Below are positions 13,526 through 22,241 of a DNA stretch of 64,000 nt, piece by piece. The notes beneath the pieces were generated by a model. It was not told the origin of the DNA and searched no databases. It saw only the letters and a program-made list of their open reading frames with translations. Every line of letters starts with the position of its first letter. The stretch's first letter is position 1. The stretch is from positions 310,001-374,000 of the forward strand of contig JADJCU010000003.1 of the NCBI GenBank assembly GCA_016703065.1, read 5' to 3'. The translations under genes were made by a program, and so were the position numbers. The DNA comes from a bacterium. Its GTDB lineage: Bacteria; Electryoneota; RPQS01.

Positions 13526-14769
13526 ACTTTTTCATTGCACTTCTGCTGATCGCCCTTCCGGTGTTTGCGCAGGCGCCGTCAGGCCGCCAGCTCGGATTCG
13601 CCGGAGCAAGCGATGTTCTCGAAGCCAACTCTGATGTCTTACACGGGAATCCTGCGGCGCTCGCCCGCCCATCGCTGCAGCGTTGGCGCATTGACTTGCC
13701 CCGGTTCTCGGGCGGCGCCGCGAACAACGCATTCAGCGTCGGGTTTTGGAATGATCAGGTGGCACAGGATCACTATTTGACGGCCAATGACAAGGACGCG
13801 ATTCTCGATAGGATACCGGAGGAAGGTCTGCGCGTCTCCGGACTTGTATCGGCTCCGCTTGTAGGCGGAGTCTATCGCAAGGCCGCGATGCAGCCTTCCG
13901 AAGAAACCGCATTTCATGTTACGGCCGACCGTGAGCTGTTTGAACTCGTACTCTATGGCAACCAGTTGAATCGCGGATATAGACTTGAAGACCTTGGCGG
14001 CGAGCAATACATGCTTATCGATGCCGGTGCGGCAGTCGGATACAGGTTTGAGCAAGAGTACATCAAAGGACTCTACGGCGGGCTTGGTTTTCACTTCTAT
14101 ATCGGCCATTTTTTCGACAAGGTCGTCGATGCGACGGGTGAATTGAGCACGACCGATTCGCTTTTGCAGGGCTACGGCGCGATACAGCGCGTGCACGCGA
14201 CGAGCGGAGATGGCATCGGCTTTGACGTAGGGTTACTGGGTGAAATCAACGAGCAGTGGGCAGTCGGACTCGCACTGAAACAGATTGGCGGCAGTGTTAC
14301 GTGGGTTGTCGACGAAGCGACGCTCGATGCCTTCGCGATCGACTCGACCGGACTTATTGTGGACTCGCTTGACGACCAGGACTACGTTTCGCGGTCCTTC
14401 GAACGGACGACCAGCGTAGTGACAGGTGGCAGTATCGAATCGACGATTCCCGTCACACTCGAAATGTCCGGCCGCTACGACTACTCGCGGCGATCGCTAT
14501 TTCTGGGCACGTTGCGCGCGCGCTTTGATGACAGCGCGCAAGGAGAACGCGGCGCGGAGCTTTCAATAGGCGGCGAATACAAGGCCGTTGGACCGATGCT
14601 TGTCAGGGCGGGTCTGGGCGCAGGCGGCCCGCTGCAAACGCGTTACGCGTTGGGCCTGGGCGTGCGCACATCGCGCTACGATTTCGATTTTGGCGCATCG
14701 TGGCACAACGGGTTGTTTTCGGCGGCGCGCGGAATCTCGTTGGGAATAAGTCACTCGCTGCACTGGTAA
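13522..14769 (+). CDS. Predicted outer membrane beta-barrel protein (PorV/UPF0164-like)
   Basis: 415 aa with a clear signal peptide (FFIALLLIALPVFAQA). The mature start, GRQLGFAGASDVLEANSDVLHGNPAALARP, resembles the N-terminal segment of PorV/UPF0164-like barrels, in which an early NPA motif precedes transmembrane beta strands. The rest alternates aromatic and polar residues in amphipathic strands (GLYGGLGFHFYIGHFF, GGEYKAVGPMLVRAGLGAGG) and ends in a final strand closing with LHW, an aromatic C-terminus typical of outer-membrane barrels. Translationally coupled to the preceding lipoprotein. No specific function can be assigned. Confidence 0.7.
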
Positions 14770-14786
14770 TCGAGATTTGACGAATA

Positions 14787-14823
14787 CCGAAGAGGCCGCG
14801 TTCGCGCGGCCTCTTCGGTTTTT
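14787..14823. terminator. Strong intrinsic terminator between convergent genes
   Basis: A 14-bp perfect stem (14787-14800 with 14805-14818) closed by a TTCG tetraloop and followed by TTTTT on the + strand. It sits between the outer-membrane protein gene (+) and the lptG-like gene (-). The A-containing left edge also gives a partial U-tract for the minus strand. Confidence 0.9.
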
Positions 14824-14835
14824 GTGAGTCAACGA

Positions 14836-15913
14836 CTACTTGGGCGCCCGCCAAACAAGCGTGAGTCCGATTGCCCCAAACACGGCATTGCCAATCCACG
14901 CGGCCCACAATGGCGAGAGTTCACCACCATAGCCGAGAATTCTGCCGACTTGCTGAAAACCGAAATAGACGAAACAGACAAGCAGTGAAAGACCAAATCC
15001 AAGCACAAGTCCGCCACGCCTGCGGAACGATGCAAAGGGAACGCCGAACAGGACGATAATGAAAGCGGCGAAAGGCTGCGCGAATTTGAAGGCGAGATCA
15101 ACGGACCAACGTAGTCCGCGGATCCCGGCCGCCTGCAGTCGATTGATGAGACTCTGGATATCCTTGTAGCTCATCTCGTCGGGTTCGATATTCACGCGAA
15201 TCAAGTCATCTGGTGTGAACTTGAAATCAGGGCACGGCAGTGAATCCAGCGCGGTCATCTTGATATCGCGCGCGCCGAACTCAGTCTTGTGAGCAGCCAG
15301 AAATGTCCAGGCTCCGTGGTCAAAGTGCATGCTATCGGCCTCGACGCGCGACGCCACCCGCCCACCGTCAATGCTTTGCAACTGCACGCGGTACGCCGTC
15401 TTTAGCGTGGGATCATAGCTTTCCATCTTCAGGAATTCGGTCGGCGACGTCTGCAGGTAGATACGGCCTTGCCGGGACGAGACGGAGCCTTTTCCTTTGC
15501 GCACGTTGATACGATAGAGCTCTTTGCGTTCGAAGTTGTATTGAGGGACGACGTTTTCGCCAAGATACCACACGCCTGCCGCAAGCGGTGAGCTGACTAT
15601 CAGCATAAGAACAAGAATGCGCCACAAACTGACGCCTGATGCTTGCATCGCAGTCAGTTCGTTGCGATAGACGAAACCGCCGATCGTGAAGAGCGTAGCA
15701 AGCAGTACTCCGACCGGGATTGTCAGGTAGATTATGAAGGGAACATAGAGCGCGTAGTAGCGCGCTACGAGCTGAATCCCGGCTCCGGCATCCACAAACT
15801 TGTCGAGGTGTTCGACGAGATCAATCGTGACGAAGATGATCGCAGCGGCGAGCATCGCGAAGAAAAAAACTCCGCGCGAACGCGGAGACGATATACCGGT
15901 CAAGGAGCGTCAC
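14836..15913 (-). CDS. LptF/LptG-family LPS export permease (LptG-like), frame shifted near its start
   Basis: The uninterrupted frame runs from a TTG at 15903 (355 codons). It has the family architecture: two N-terminal membrane helices with DLVEHLDKFVD, a periplasmic beta-jellyroll (about 120-250), and C-terminal helices including VLFGVPFASFRRRGGLVLGFG. It would extract and transport LPS as part of the LptBFG ABC complex. However, the canonical LptG start is in another frame: a GTG at 15913 overlapping the gltX stop (GTGA) reads V-TLLDRYIVSAFARSF, exactly the expected amphipathic start. It runs into the main frame if the T7 run (15863-15869) were T6. The real gene therefore probably starts at 15913, with a +1 shift at that run. 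Confidence 0.8.
15863..15887 (-). promoter_or_regulatory. Hairpin plus T7 tract inside lptG-like 5' coding region (frameshift site/terminator-like)
   Basis: On the minus strand, a 7-bp GC-rich stem (CTCCGCG / CGCGGAG) with a TTCG tetraloop is followed immediately by seven Ts. This is the form of an intrinsic terminator and also of a transcriptional-slippage signal. The T7 is exactly where the lptG reading frame breaks. Whether it is functional or a homopolymer miscall cannot be decided from one sequence. Confidence 0.55.
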
Positions 15914-17325
15914 GCGAGCAGGTGTTCCTTGAGCAGCCGATTAAGCCTCCGAACAACCGTATCGCGGCCAAGCAGTTCCATAAGTTCAAAGAGACCGGGA
16001 CTCACGGTTTTGCCGGTAATGCCGAGACGAATCGGGTGAATCAGCACGCCCGCTTTTACTCCCCACACCTCGCACCGCTCACGGAGCGCAGCTTCGAGCG
16101 GCGCGGCCTCAAATGTCACCGTCGCAAGGTCGTTTACAAAGTCGCGGAGGCGAACGAGAACGTCCGAGGCGGCGAGGTGTTTCTCGACGCCTTTCGGATC
16201 ATACTCGCCGGGATCATCGAACAAATACGGCTGCTCGCTGTAAAGCGTGTTGGGCATTCTGGTGCGCGGCTTGATCAGCGGCCACGCAGCAAGCAGACGC
16301 TCCCGCGTGACGGCCGGGTTGTCAGAGTGCACGAGCAGATAGTCGACCGCGTCGCCGTCAGGCAACAGCCGCAAATGTTCGCCATTCATCCATTCGAGTT
16401 TGGCTTCGTCAAAGACCGCGCTCTTGGGCTGAATGCCCTCTACCGAGAAGACTTGCACAAGTTCATTGCGCGTGAAGATCTCGCGATCTCCTTTGCCGGG
16501 AGACCAACCGAGCAGCGTCAGGAAATTGAACAATGCCTGCGGCAGAAACCCCTTTTCCTGGAATTCGCCGACCGATGTCGCGCCTGTACGCTTGGACAAC
16601 CGCTTTTTATCCTGCCCGAGAATCAGGGGCACGTGTCCAAATTGCGGGACCTCCCACTCCATCGCGCGATAGAGCGCGATCTGTTTGGGAGTATTTGAGA
16701 TGTGATCGTCGCCGCGCAAGACGTGCGAGATGCGCATGTCATGATCGTCGCACACAACGGATAGGTGATACGTGGGGGAACCGTCAGAGCGCAGAAGCAC
16801 AAAGTCCTCAAGTTCGTCGCCCTTATAGGCAACGTCACCGTGCACCAGATCGTTCCAGGCGATTCCATCAGGCGGAGCGGAGAACCGCACGGCATACGAT
16901 TCACCGCGTTGGATGCGCTCTTCGGCTCCGGCGCGGACCAGCGCAAGATCGGATTTGAAGCGGAAGGACGCTTCGCCGCGAGCCTGCGACTCGGCGCGCA
17001 TGCGTTCAAGCTCTTCAATCGTGGTGAAATCGTAATAGGCGAAGCCGCGTTTGACGAGTTCGTGCGCGACTTCGACGAAACGGTCTTTGCGATCTGATTG
17101 GTAGAGGATTTGTTCATCAGACTCGAGGCCGAGCCATTTGAGGCCATCGAGTATGACCTGCGCGAGTTCACCTCGTGAACGCAGCGGGTCCGTGTCTTCA
17201 ATACGGACAAGGAACTTGCCGCCGGTTGCGCGGGCGAAGAGCCAATTGAAGATCGCAGTACGCGCGCCGCCGACGTGGAGATAGCCGGTGGGGCTGGGAG
17301 CGAAGCGAACTCGGATGTCAGTCAT
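15910..17325 (-). CDS. gltX: Glutamyl-tRNA synthetase
   Basis: 471 aa, class I aminoacyl-tRNA synthetase charging tRNA-Glu (possibly also tRNA-Gln as a non-discriminating enzyme, since no other information is visible). The HIGH-type motif is in RFAPSPTGYLHVGGARTA, the KMSKS motif is KRLSKRTGAT, and the C-terminal anticodon-binding helices follow. The ATG at 17325 is chosen because the conserved start MTDIRVRFAPSPTG begins there; the frame stays open another 37 codons upstream but that lacks homology to the family. The start overlaps the end of the upstream membrane-protein gene by 8 bp, and the stop overlaps the likely lptG GTG. Confidence 0.96.
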   Translation of the reverse strand: MTDIRVRFAPSPTGYLHVGGARTAIFNWLFARATGGKFLVRIEDTDPLRSRGELAQVILDGLKWLGLESDEQILYQSDRKDRFVEVAHELVKRGFAYYDFTTIEELERMRAESQARGEASFRFKSDLALVRAGAEERIQRGESYAVRFSAPPDGIAWNDLVHGDVAYKGDELEDFVLLRSDGSPTYHLSVVCDDHDMRISHVLRGDDHISNTPKQIALYRAMEWEVPQFGHVPLILGQDKKRLSKRTGATSVGEFQEKGFLPQALFNFLTLLGWSPGKGDREIFTRNELVQVFSVEGIQPKSAVFDEAKLEWMNGEHLRLLPDGDAVDYLLVHSDNPAVTRERLLAAWPLIKPRTRMPNTLYSEQPYLFDDPGEYDPKGVEKHLAASDVLVRLRDFVNDLATVTFEAAPLEAALRERCEVWGVKAGVLIHPIRLGITGKTVSPGLFELMELLGRDTVVRRLNRLLKEHLLA

Positions 17326-17680
17326 TCTCGATGAAGTCTTGCGTAGGTTGGTCGGAGCTGGTCTCTTGAACGTGATATTCAATGCCGCCGAACATGCGCG
17401 CGGCGAGATTATAGACGATGGCACAGAGGCCCGCAATCAGTGAGTGAAAGAGCGCGCCGAGCAGGCCCATGAAAAGCATCATGAAGATAGTCGACACACC
17501 GCCGAGCGCTTTGAGCTGCGCGGCCTCGCTCTCGCCAAACATCTTCATGCCGGCATCTCCCATTGCTTTCAGCATGACCGCGCTGTAGAGCCCGAACAGC
17601 AAACCAAAAAGCAATCCGAGGAAGAAGCCGACTCGGACGGCGCTGCGCGGCTCAATGCGCGTGATTTCGCGGCGGTTCAT
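17318..17680 (-). CDS. Small membrane protein, unknown (DUF3566-like)
   Basis: 120 aa. A short basic N-terminus (RREITRIEPRSAVRVG) precedes two strongly hydrophobic segments, FFLGLLFGLLFGLYSAVM and IFMMLFMGLLGALFHSLIAGLCAIVYNLAA, then an acidic cytosolic tail. The layout resembles DUF3566-type small membrane proteins, but I hold that only loosely. It is coupled at both ends: its ATG overlaps the stop of the PEGA gene and its stop overlaps the gltX start, so it sits in the PEGA - membrane protein - gltX - lptG operon. Confidence 0.65.
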   Translation of the reverse strand: MNRREITRIEPRSAVRVGFFLGLLFGLLFGLYSAVMLKAMGDAGMKMFGESEAAQLKALGGVSTIFMMLFMGLLGALFHSLIAGLCAIVYNLAARMFGGIEYHVQETSSDQPTQDFIEND

Positions 17681-18309
17681 TTCTCAGGCTGAAGATAAGT
17701 TGCGGGACGGAACGTAACGTTAGGCTGCGTTGTCTGCGCATCGATCAGGACATTCTTGAATGACTTGGCACGATTAGGCCAATTGGCCTGCAGATGGTGC
17801 AGGCCGCGCTCAAAGACAACCGTGGCCGGCGTGATCAGACCGGTATTGACATCATCAATGATGATTTCAGCTCCGGGTGGTTCGGAATTGATGCGGACCC
17901 TTTTCCACGACCACTTGTAGGGCAAGCCGTCGGCGCGGGCCACGATGTGATCATCTCCGCGATTGACCGGCGCCATGATAAATGTCACTCGGGACGTGTC
18001 TCCGGCGTTTAGGCGCAGCCACTGTTCGCTTGGCACGGGGCGGTAGCCGTCGAGTCGAACACTGATGGCAAACGAGTCTGCCGGGAGCGAGCAGAAATAG
18101 GCGTTGGTAAGAATATCTGTCGGGCGAAAATTCAGGACGACTTCGGCACCACTTGGCTGCGATGTGACGATCAATACAGACGCGTCATTGCGAAACCATG
18201 ATAGGACGCCGATTGCGATTGCAGCGCACATCAGAAGCGCGGCAACAGTCACGCGAATCAGCGGGCGCCGCGAGGAATGCAGTGGATCAGTAGCAAGAGT
18301 GCTTAACAA
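17677..18309 (-). CDS. Membrane-anchored protein with two PEGA domains
   Basis: 210 aa. One N-terminal transmembrane segment (LIRVTVAALLMCAAIAIGVLSWF) anchors an extracytoplasmic part with two PEGA-type beta domains: VTSQPSGAEVVLNF... (about 48-115) and INSEPPGAEIIIDDVNTGLITP (about 138-200). PEGA domains are common in surface-layer-associated and envelope proteins; the ligand is unknown. The stop overlaps the next gene's ATG. A terminator for the upstream glycosyltransferase lies directly before it, so its promoter must be within about 20-60 bp upstream, though I see no convincing box. Confidence 0.75.
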   Translation of the reverse strand: MLSTLATDPLHSSRRPLIRVTVAALLMCAAIAIGVLSWFRNDASVLIVTSQPSGAEVVLNFRPTDILTNAYFCSLPADSFAISVRLDGYRPVPSEQWLRLNAGDTSRVTFIMAPVNRGDDHIVARADGLPYKWSWKRVRINSEPPGAEIIIDDVNTGLITPATVVFERGLHHLQANWPNRAKSFKNVLIDAQTTQPNVTFRPATYLQPEK

Positions 18310-18325
18310 ACGTAGTTCCTTCTCA

Positions 18326-18363
18326 ACAAAAATCCCCTACTCCGCTACGGGTGCCAGGGGATT
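18326..18363 (-). terminator. Intrinsic terminator of the GT2 gene
   Basis: On the minus strand an 8-bp stem (AATCCCCT / AGGGGATT arms at 18331-18338 and 18356-18363), with an inner CCG/CGG pair, is followed by a T-rich stretch (TTTTTGTTG). It lies 134 bp downstream of the glycosyltransferase stop and just before the PEGA gene. Confidence 0.7.
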
Positions 18364-18496
18364 GGAAGTGTCGAATTGCGAGCGGGCAAGTGCACTGGCT
18401 ATCCATGAACGGGATCAGGCAAGTGGATTTCTTGAGGGCGGCGCGGCCAGTGGCTGCGGGCAGAGTTGGGCCCGGTAATCATCCAAAACGCGCACA

Positions 18497-19315
18497 TCAG
18501 GGAATGCGGTCGCTGACGTCACGAAACGTAAGCCCTTTCGTGTTTGCGGCGCCGTGTGAGGCGACTTTTTCACTTTGCATCTTGGTTTTGCCAAAGGCTT
18601 CGCTCCAGTTAGCCCCGGAGGCGTGATAGCACTTGACCCCAGTGAGAATCCCGGCGCGTCTCCCCGCCTCGCGCACGATGCGGTTGTAGTATCCGTCTTC
18701 GGAGAAATAGGGCTTGTGGGGTCGAAACGGAAAGCCCTCCGTGGCGACATAGAAGTTGCGCGGCGTCGCGGTCGCCCAGCCTCCGGTCGGGCCAAAATCA
18801 ATTGTAACGTCTCCGCGGGTTTGCTGTTCGTAGTGCGCGGGCAGTGGCTTAGCACCGTGCGTGAAGTCGTCCTGCACGACGTCGAGCGCGAGATAGGCGA
18901 ACTCCGGGAACACGCGAAAGGCGCTCGTGAGCTTCAGCGCCCAGTCTTGCGGGAGCAAGAAGACGTCATCATCCATTTCAAAGAGTAGTTCGCGACGCGC
19001 ACGCAACGCGAGCTCGGCAAAGCCGTTGGTGCCGATGTTGACCTTGCTGCTGAAGACCGTCAAGTTGAGTCGGCTTGTATGCCACTTCGCAATGATCACG
19101 GGCGTATTGTCCGTTGATGCATTGTCCCAGAGCAAGACTTCGTGCTCATCTGGAACGGTATCAGCTAATGCTCGTAATGCCAGTTCGAGATACTGCGCAC
19201 GATTCCACGTGACCAGCAACACCGACACTCCGGGCAATTCGGGCGGAAGTGTCAGCTTGCGTGCCCAGCGCCGCATTTGAAACAACGCTCGGGGTATCAG
19301 CGCGTGTCCTGCCAA
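18497..19315 (-). CDS. Family 2 glycosyltransferase
   Basis: 272 aa, GT-A fold. Motifs: VSVLLVTWNRAQYLELALRAL at the N-terminus, LLWDNASTDNTP (nucleotide-binding Asp), and the metal-binding FEMDDDVFLLP near residue 117. The later part has TGGWATATPRNF and YFSEDGYYNRI, the acceptor region typical of GT2 enzymes. It transfers a sugar from a nucleotide donor to an unknown acceptor, probably at the cytoplasmic face of the membrane. The start codon is a TTG supported by AGAGGAG 5 bp upstream; an ATG 13 codons later is the alternative. It is followed by a terminator, so it is probably expressed with only the small gene upstream. Confidence 0.85.
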   Translation of the reverse strand: MAGHALIPRALFQMRRWARKLTLPPELPGVSVLLVTWNRAQYLELALRALADTVPDEHEVLLWDNASTDNTPVIIAKWHTSRLNLTVFSSKVNIGTNGFAELALRARRELLFEMDDDVFLLPQDWALKLTSAFRVFPEFAYLALDVVQDDFTHGAKPLPAHYEQQTRGDVTIDFGPTGGWATATPRNFYVATEGFPFRPHKPYFSEDGYYNRIVREAGRRAGILTGVKCYHASGANWSEAFGKTKMQSEKVASHGAANTKGLTFRDVSDRIP

Positions 19316-19327
19316 ACGCTCCTCTGA

Positions 19328-19489
19328 CTATCTCTTCAACAGTAAGTAGGAATTCAAGAGCAGCAATACAAGGAGTCCGACATAGGACACAATTTCAGGC
19401 GGCGTTCCCTGCCAGCCTTCGTTCATCCCGTTGTAAAGAATCCAGACAACGAACAAGATGTTGGCGGTGATTGCAAGCTTACGAATCAC
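19328..19489 (-). CDS. 53-aa small membrane protein, unknown
   Basis: Begins with a GTG at 19489 preceded by GGAAG 7 bp upstream. The frame continues upstream only by running through the tRNA gene, so the longer version is rejected. The product, VIRKLAITANILFVVWILYNG..., has two hydrophobic segments (about 5-19 and 35-50) around a short polar loop, NEGWQGTPPEI. It lies between the tRNA-Ser gene and the glycosyltransferase. Function unknown. Confidence 0.55.
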   Translation of the reverse strand: MIRKLAITANILFVVWILYNGMNEGWQGTPPEIVSYVGLLVLLLLNSYLLLKR

Positions 19490-19526
19490 GGCTGGCTTCC
19501 GGTTTTGCCTGTCGGTCAATATTTGC

Positions 19527-19613
<87 letters not shown>

Positions 19614-19658
19614 AGGGGTCGGGATCACCCGACAAGGCTATGATTACATTGCAATAGC

Positions 19659-19742
19659 GGAGGACGGGGAGACTCGAACTCCCAAGGGCTTACGCCCGGC
19701 GGTTTTCAAGACCGCTGCCTTACCAATTAGGTCTAGTCCTCC
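19659..19742 (-). tRNA. tRNA-Ser (anticodon UGA)
   Basis: 84 nt on the minus strand. The acceptor stem is GGAGGAC / GTCCTCC, the anticodon arm GCGGTCTTGAAAACCGC gives anticodon TGA, the variable arm is CGGGCGTAAGCCC and the T-arm GGGAGTTCGAGTCTCCC. The discriminator is G and CCA is not encoded. The D-stem has A11 opposite G24, an uncommon mismatch where most serine tRNAs pair. It precedes the second tRNA-Ser by 45 bp in what looks like one transcript. Confidence 0.92.
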
Positions 19743-19773
19743 GGGCGGAGGGCAGTCCGTCCCCGAAACAGCA

Positions 19774-19802
19774 AGTATATCCGATTTTGGTCAAAAAAGC
19801 AA
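19774..19802 (-). promoter_or_regulatory. Promoter for the tRNA-Ser pair
   Basis: On the minus strand TTGCTT, a 17-bp spacer and TATACT (19779-19774). The -10 ends 31 bp before the mature 5' end of tRNA-Ser(UGA). The spacing is ideal and the position fits a stable-RNA promoter. Confidence 0.6.
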
Positions 19803-19863
19803 GCGGGGGATTGTGGGAAATGTACTTTAATTTTCTTAACTTGCGGGCCAAAGCAGAACCCTC

Positions 19864-21003
19864 ATGACTCTCTTCCGCTACCTGACCCGGGAGTTTATCC
19901 CACCGTTTGTGTTCAGCTTGTCGCTGATCGTGTTTCTGTTTGTCCTGAACCTCGTGTTCACGATGCTGGGGCGGATCGTCGGCAAAGGGTTGTCGTGGTG
20001 GACTGTCCTGGAATTTTTCGGACTGAATCTGGCGTGGATGATTGCGCTGGCAGTGCCGATGGCGGTGATGGTCGCTGTGCTATCGGCGTACGGGCGATTG
20101 TCGGCGGACAACGAAGTGACGGCGCTGCGCTCGTCCGGTGTGGGTCCGATGCAGATGATCACCCCTGCCCTGCTCTTCGGCCTGTTGATGGCGACAGGAT
20201 TGATGTATTTCAATAACTACCTGCTGCCGGACCTGAACTACCGCTCGCGGCAGTTGCAGACTGACATCAAGCGGTTAAAGCCGGCTATGGTGATGGAGCC
20301 GGGGGTCTTTCTTTCGGATATTCCGGGTCACGTGCTTTATGCGCGTAGCGTGGACAATGAGACGTCAGAAATCGGTGACGTTTTGGTTTATCAGGACGGC
20401 GATCCGCGCTTCGGGAGCACGGTCATCGCCACTCGGGGAAAACTGAAATACGAGGAGTGGTTCGAAGGGTTCGAGTTTCTCTTGAAAGACGGCGAGATAT
20501 TACGATCGGACCGTTCGCGGCCGGGTGAACATCACCGGATCGAGTTCAAAGATGCCGTCTTCCGCATTCACGCTCCGGATATGTCTCTCAGGCGGACAAC
20601 CAGCGAGTGGCGCGGCGACCGCGAGATGAATGTGGCGCAGCTACTGCAAAAGATCGACGGCTACAAGAAGATTGATGGCGATAAGAACGCAAAAAACATC
20701 TCGCGCCTGATGGTTGAAATACACAAGAAATTCTCGATCCCTGCGGCGTGCCTGATCTTTGCGGCCTTGGGCGGTTTACTGGGGCAGATGGTGCGGCGTT
20801 CAGGAATAGGCGTGTCTGCAGGCTATAGCATGGCGTTCTTTCTAATTTATTGGGTATTCCTGATTGCAGGAGAGGACCTCGCAGATCGCGGAAGTCTCGG
20901 TCCGGGAACGGCGATGTGGTCACCCAACGTGCTGTTTGCCCTTGTAGTCGTCTATCTTTGGATATCGCAGCGCCGATCCGGCTGGAGGCTATTTAGCAAG
21001 TAA
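19864..21003 (+). CDS. LptF/LptG-family LPS export permease (LptF-like)
   Basis: 379 aa. It starts TLFRYLTREFIPPFVFSLSLIVFLFVLN, the classical LptF/G amphipathic start plus first helix, followed by helices 2-3, a large periplasmic domain (about 125-260, with MEPGVFLSDIPGHVLYARSV), a charged linker and three C-terminal helices (IPAACLIFAALGGLLGQMVRRSG, FFLIYWVFLIAGEDLADRG). It should pair with the LptG-like permease at about 15 kb in LPS transport with the ATPase LptB, which is not in this window. It is divergent from the tRNA genes, 121 bp away. Confidence 0.88.
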   Translation: MTLFRYLTREFIPPFVFSLSLIVFLFVLNLVFTMLGRIVGKGLSWWTVLEFFGLNLAWMIALAVPMAVMVAVLSAYGRLSADNEVTALRSSGVGPMQMITPALLFGLLMATGLMYFNNYLLPDLNYRSRQLQTDIKRLKPAMVMEPGVFLSDIPGHVLYARSVDNETSEIGDVLVYQDGDPRFGSTVIATRGKLKYEEWFEGFEFLLKDGEILRSDRSRPGEHHRIEFKDAVFRIHAPDMSLRRTTSEWRGDREMNVAQLLQKIDGYKKIDGDKNAKNISRLMVEIHKKFSIPAACLIFAALGGLLGQMVRRSGIGVSAGYSMAFFLIYWVFLIAGEDLADRGSLGPGTAMWSPNVLFALVVVYLWISQRRSGWRLFSK

Positions 21004-21027
21004 CGGCTGCAAACGCCCAAGACACAG

Positions 21028-21044
21028 GACCGCCCAACGCGGTC
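21028..21044 (+). terminator. Terminator-like hairpin after lptF
   Basis: A 6-bp stem GACCGC / GCGGTC with a CCAAC loop, followed by GCCTTT. It ends a few bases before the left end of the inserted IS element, so the original U-tract may have been separated by the insertion. Confidence 0.4.
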
Positions 21045-21050
21045 GCCTTT

Positions 21051-21070
21051 CAGACTACTGACAAACCCCG
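21051..21070 (+). repeat. Left terminal inverted repeat of IS
   Basis: CAGACTACTGACAAACCCCG, matching the right end at CAGACT, TGACAAA and CCC. It merges into the first arm of a subterminal hairpin. Confidence 0.65.
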
Positions 21071-21097
21071 TGATTTGTGTTTCGGGGTTTGTTTTAT
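21061..21097 (+). terminator. Subterminal hairpin in left IS end
   Basis: A perfect 10-bp stem ACAAACCCCG / CGGGGTTTGT with a 12-base loop, followed by TTTATGTTTT. The form is that of a terminator, and it could insulate the transposase from outside transcription. Confidence 0.5.
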
Positions 21098-21196
21098 GTT
21101 TTGCTTGTTAGCGGGTGTGGACTATTGTTGGGAGGGTGATGGGGACGAGTTTTGGTTGGGGTGTTAGCATTGCGAGGTGGAGGAGCAGTTTTGCGA

Positions 21197-22180
21197 TCAG
21201 ATTTTGAACGGGTTCTTCGCCGCGATCAGGGCGATTTTCTTGATGTTTTGTGCGGCGGCGCAGAGCAGGCACTGTTCGGCGACACGCAACAGTCCGCGCA
21301 TCTTGGCGTAGCGATGTCCGTGCAGTTGTTTGGCGTCGGCGAAGCTGCGTTCGACGGTCTCTTTGCGCTTTTGATAGATCGCGCGCCCGCGCCGCAAGAG
21401 CCGATGCCCTTTGACGCGTTCCTTACTCCGTTCCCACACGTGCCGCGTTAATCGTTTCACGTGCGTACTGCTCTGTGTGCAGAGACTGAGCAGCGGACAA
21501 TGTTGACACATGTCCGAGTTCGATTGATAGTGACGATAGCCCGAGCGATCCGTCGTGCTGATCTTCGTCGCTTTTTGCTCAGGCTCAGAGGCCTTGGGCT
21601 TGATCGGCGTCTTGCCTTGCTCTAAGCGATCTTCATCGATCGCGATCTCCAATTTCTCGAGATAGTCCCGCGCCGATCTATACACCGTCTCTTTGTTGAA
21701 CTTCTGACGGTTGGCGTTGGCCTTCAGGTGTGTCGAGTCCGTCTACAGCGTGTGAGCGTCCACCAGTCTGCGCTTGGCCGCTTGCAGCACGATCTCGTCG
21801 AAGATCTCTTGATAAACCGTGCTCTCGCGAAACCGCCGCCGGCGGTTCTGGCTGAACGTCGAGGCGTCGGGAATCTTCTCTTGCAGCGTGAACCCCAAGA
21901 ACCAGCGGTAGGCCACGTTCACCTCAATCTCGCGCACCAGCTGCCGCTCGCTCCGAATCCCGAGCAGATAGCCCAGAAACAGCATCTTGAACAGCACCAC
22001 CGGATCGATCGCAGGACGACCGTTGTCCGCACAGTACAGATGCGCCACCTTCTCCCGAATGAAGCTGAAGTCCACCGCCCGCGCAACCTTCCGAACCAGA
22101 TGATCCTCCGGAACCAACTGGTCAATCGCCACAAACTCCAACTCCCAACTCCGACCGACATCCTGCTTTAACATCAACAA
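21197..22180 (-). pseudogene. IS1182-family transposase, nonsense mutation plus core deletion
   Basis: The N-terminal half (from 22180) matches IS1182 transposases: FVAIDQLVPEDHLVRKVARAVDF, NGRPAIDPVVLFKMLFLGYL, EVNVAYRWFLGF. It reads DAHTL followed by TAG at 21740-21742 and then TDSTHLKANANRQKF. The family has Tyr or a similar residue there, so one substitution created the stop. Further on, KISTTD is joined directly to RSGYRHYQSNSDMCQHCPLL. In intact relatives these are separated by more than 100 residues that include part of the DDE catalytic core (DPDSGY...GNVHDS...DAGY). The C-terminal KRKETVERSFADAKQLHGHRYAKMRG block, containing the final catalytic Glu, is present. The product cannot be an active transposase. 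Confidence 0.88.
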
Positions 22181-22210
22181 AACCTCCTAAAACAACTCTC
22201 CCACAGACAT

Positions 22211-22241
22211 AACAAAACCCCCGCAATATGCGAGGGCTTTG
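22211..22241 (-). terminator. Subterminal hairpin in right IS end
   Basis: An imperfect stem between ACAAAACCCCCGC and GCGAGGGCTTTGT around a short loop (AATAT), mirroring the left-end hairpin. On the minus strand it is the upstream edge of the transposase transcript; on the plus strand it could stop read-through. Confidence 0.45.

Noticed and set aside
15643..16698. Long plus-strand frame (351 codons) opposite lptG/gltX
   Set aside because: Shadow of gltX codon usage; contains no recognisable domain and overlaps two strongly supported genes.
21152..21451. Plus-strand frame inside the IS left half
   Set aside because: It is the reverse complement of the transposase C-terminus and has no independent features.
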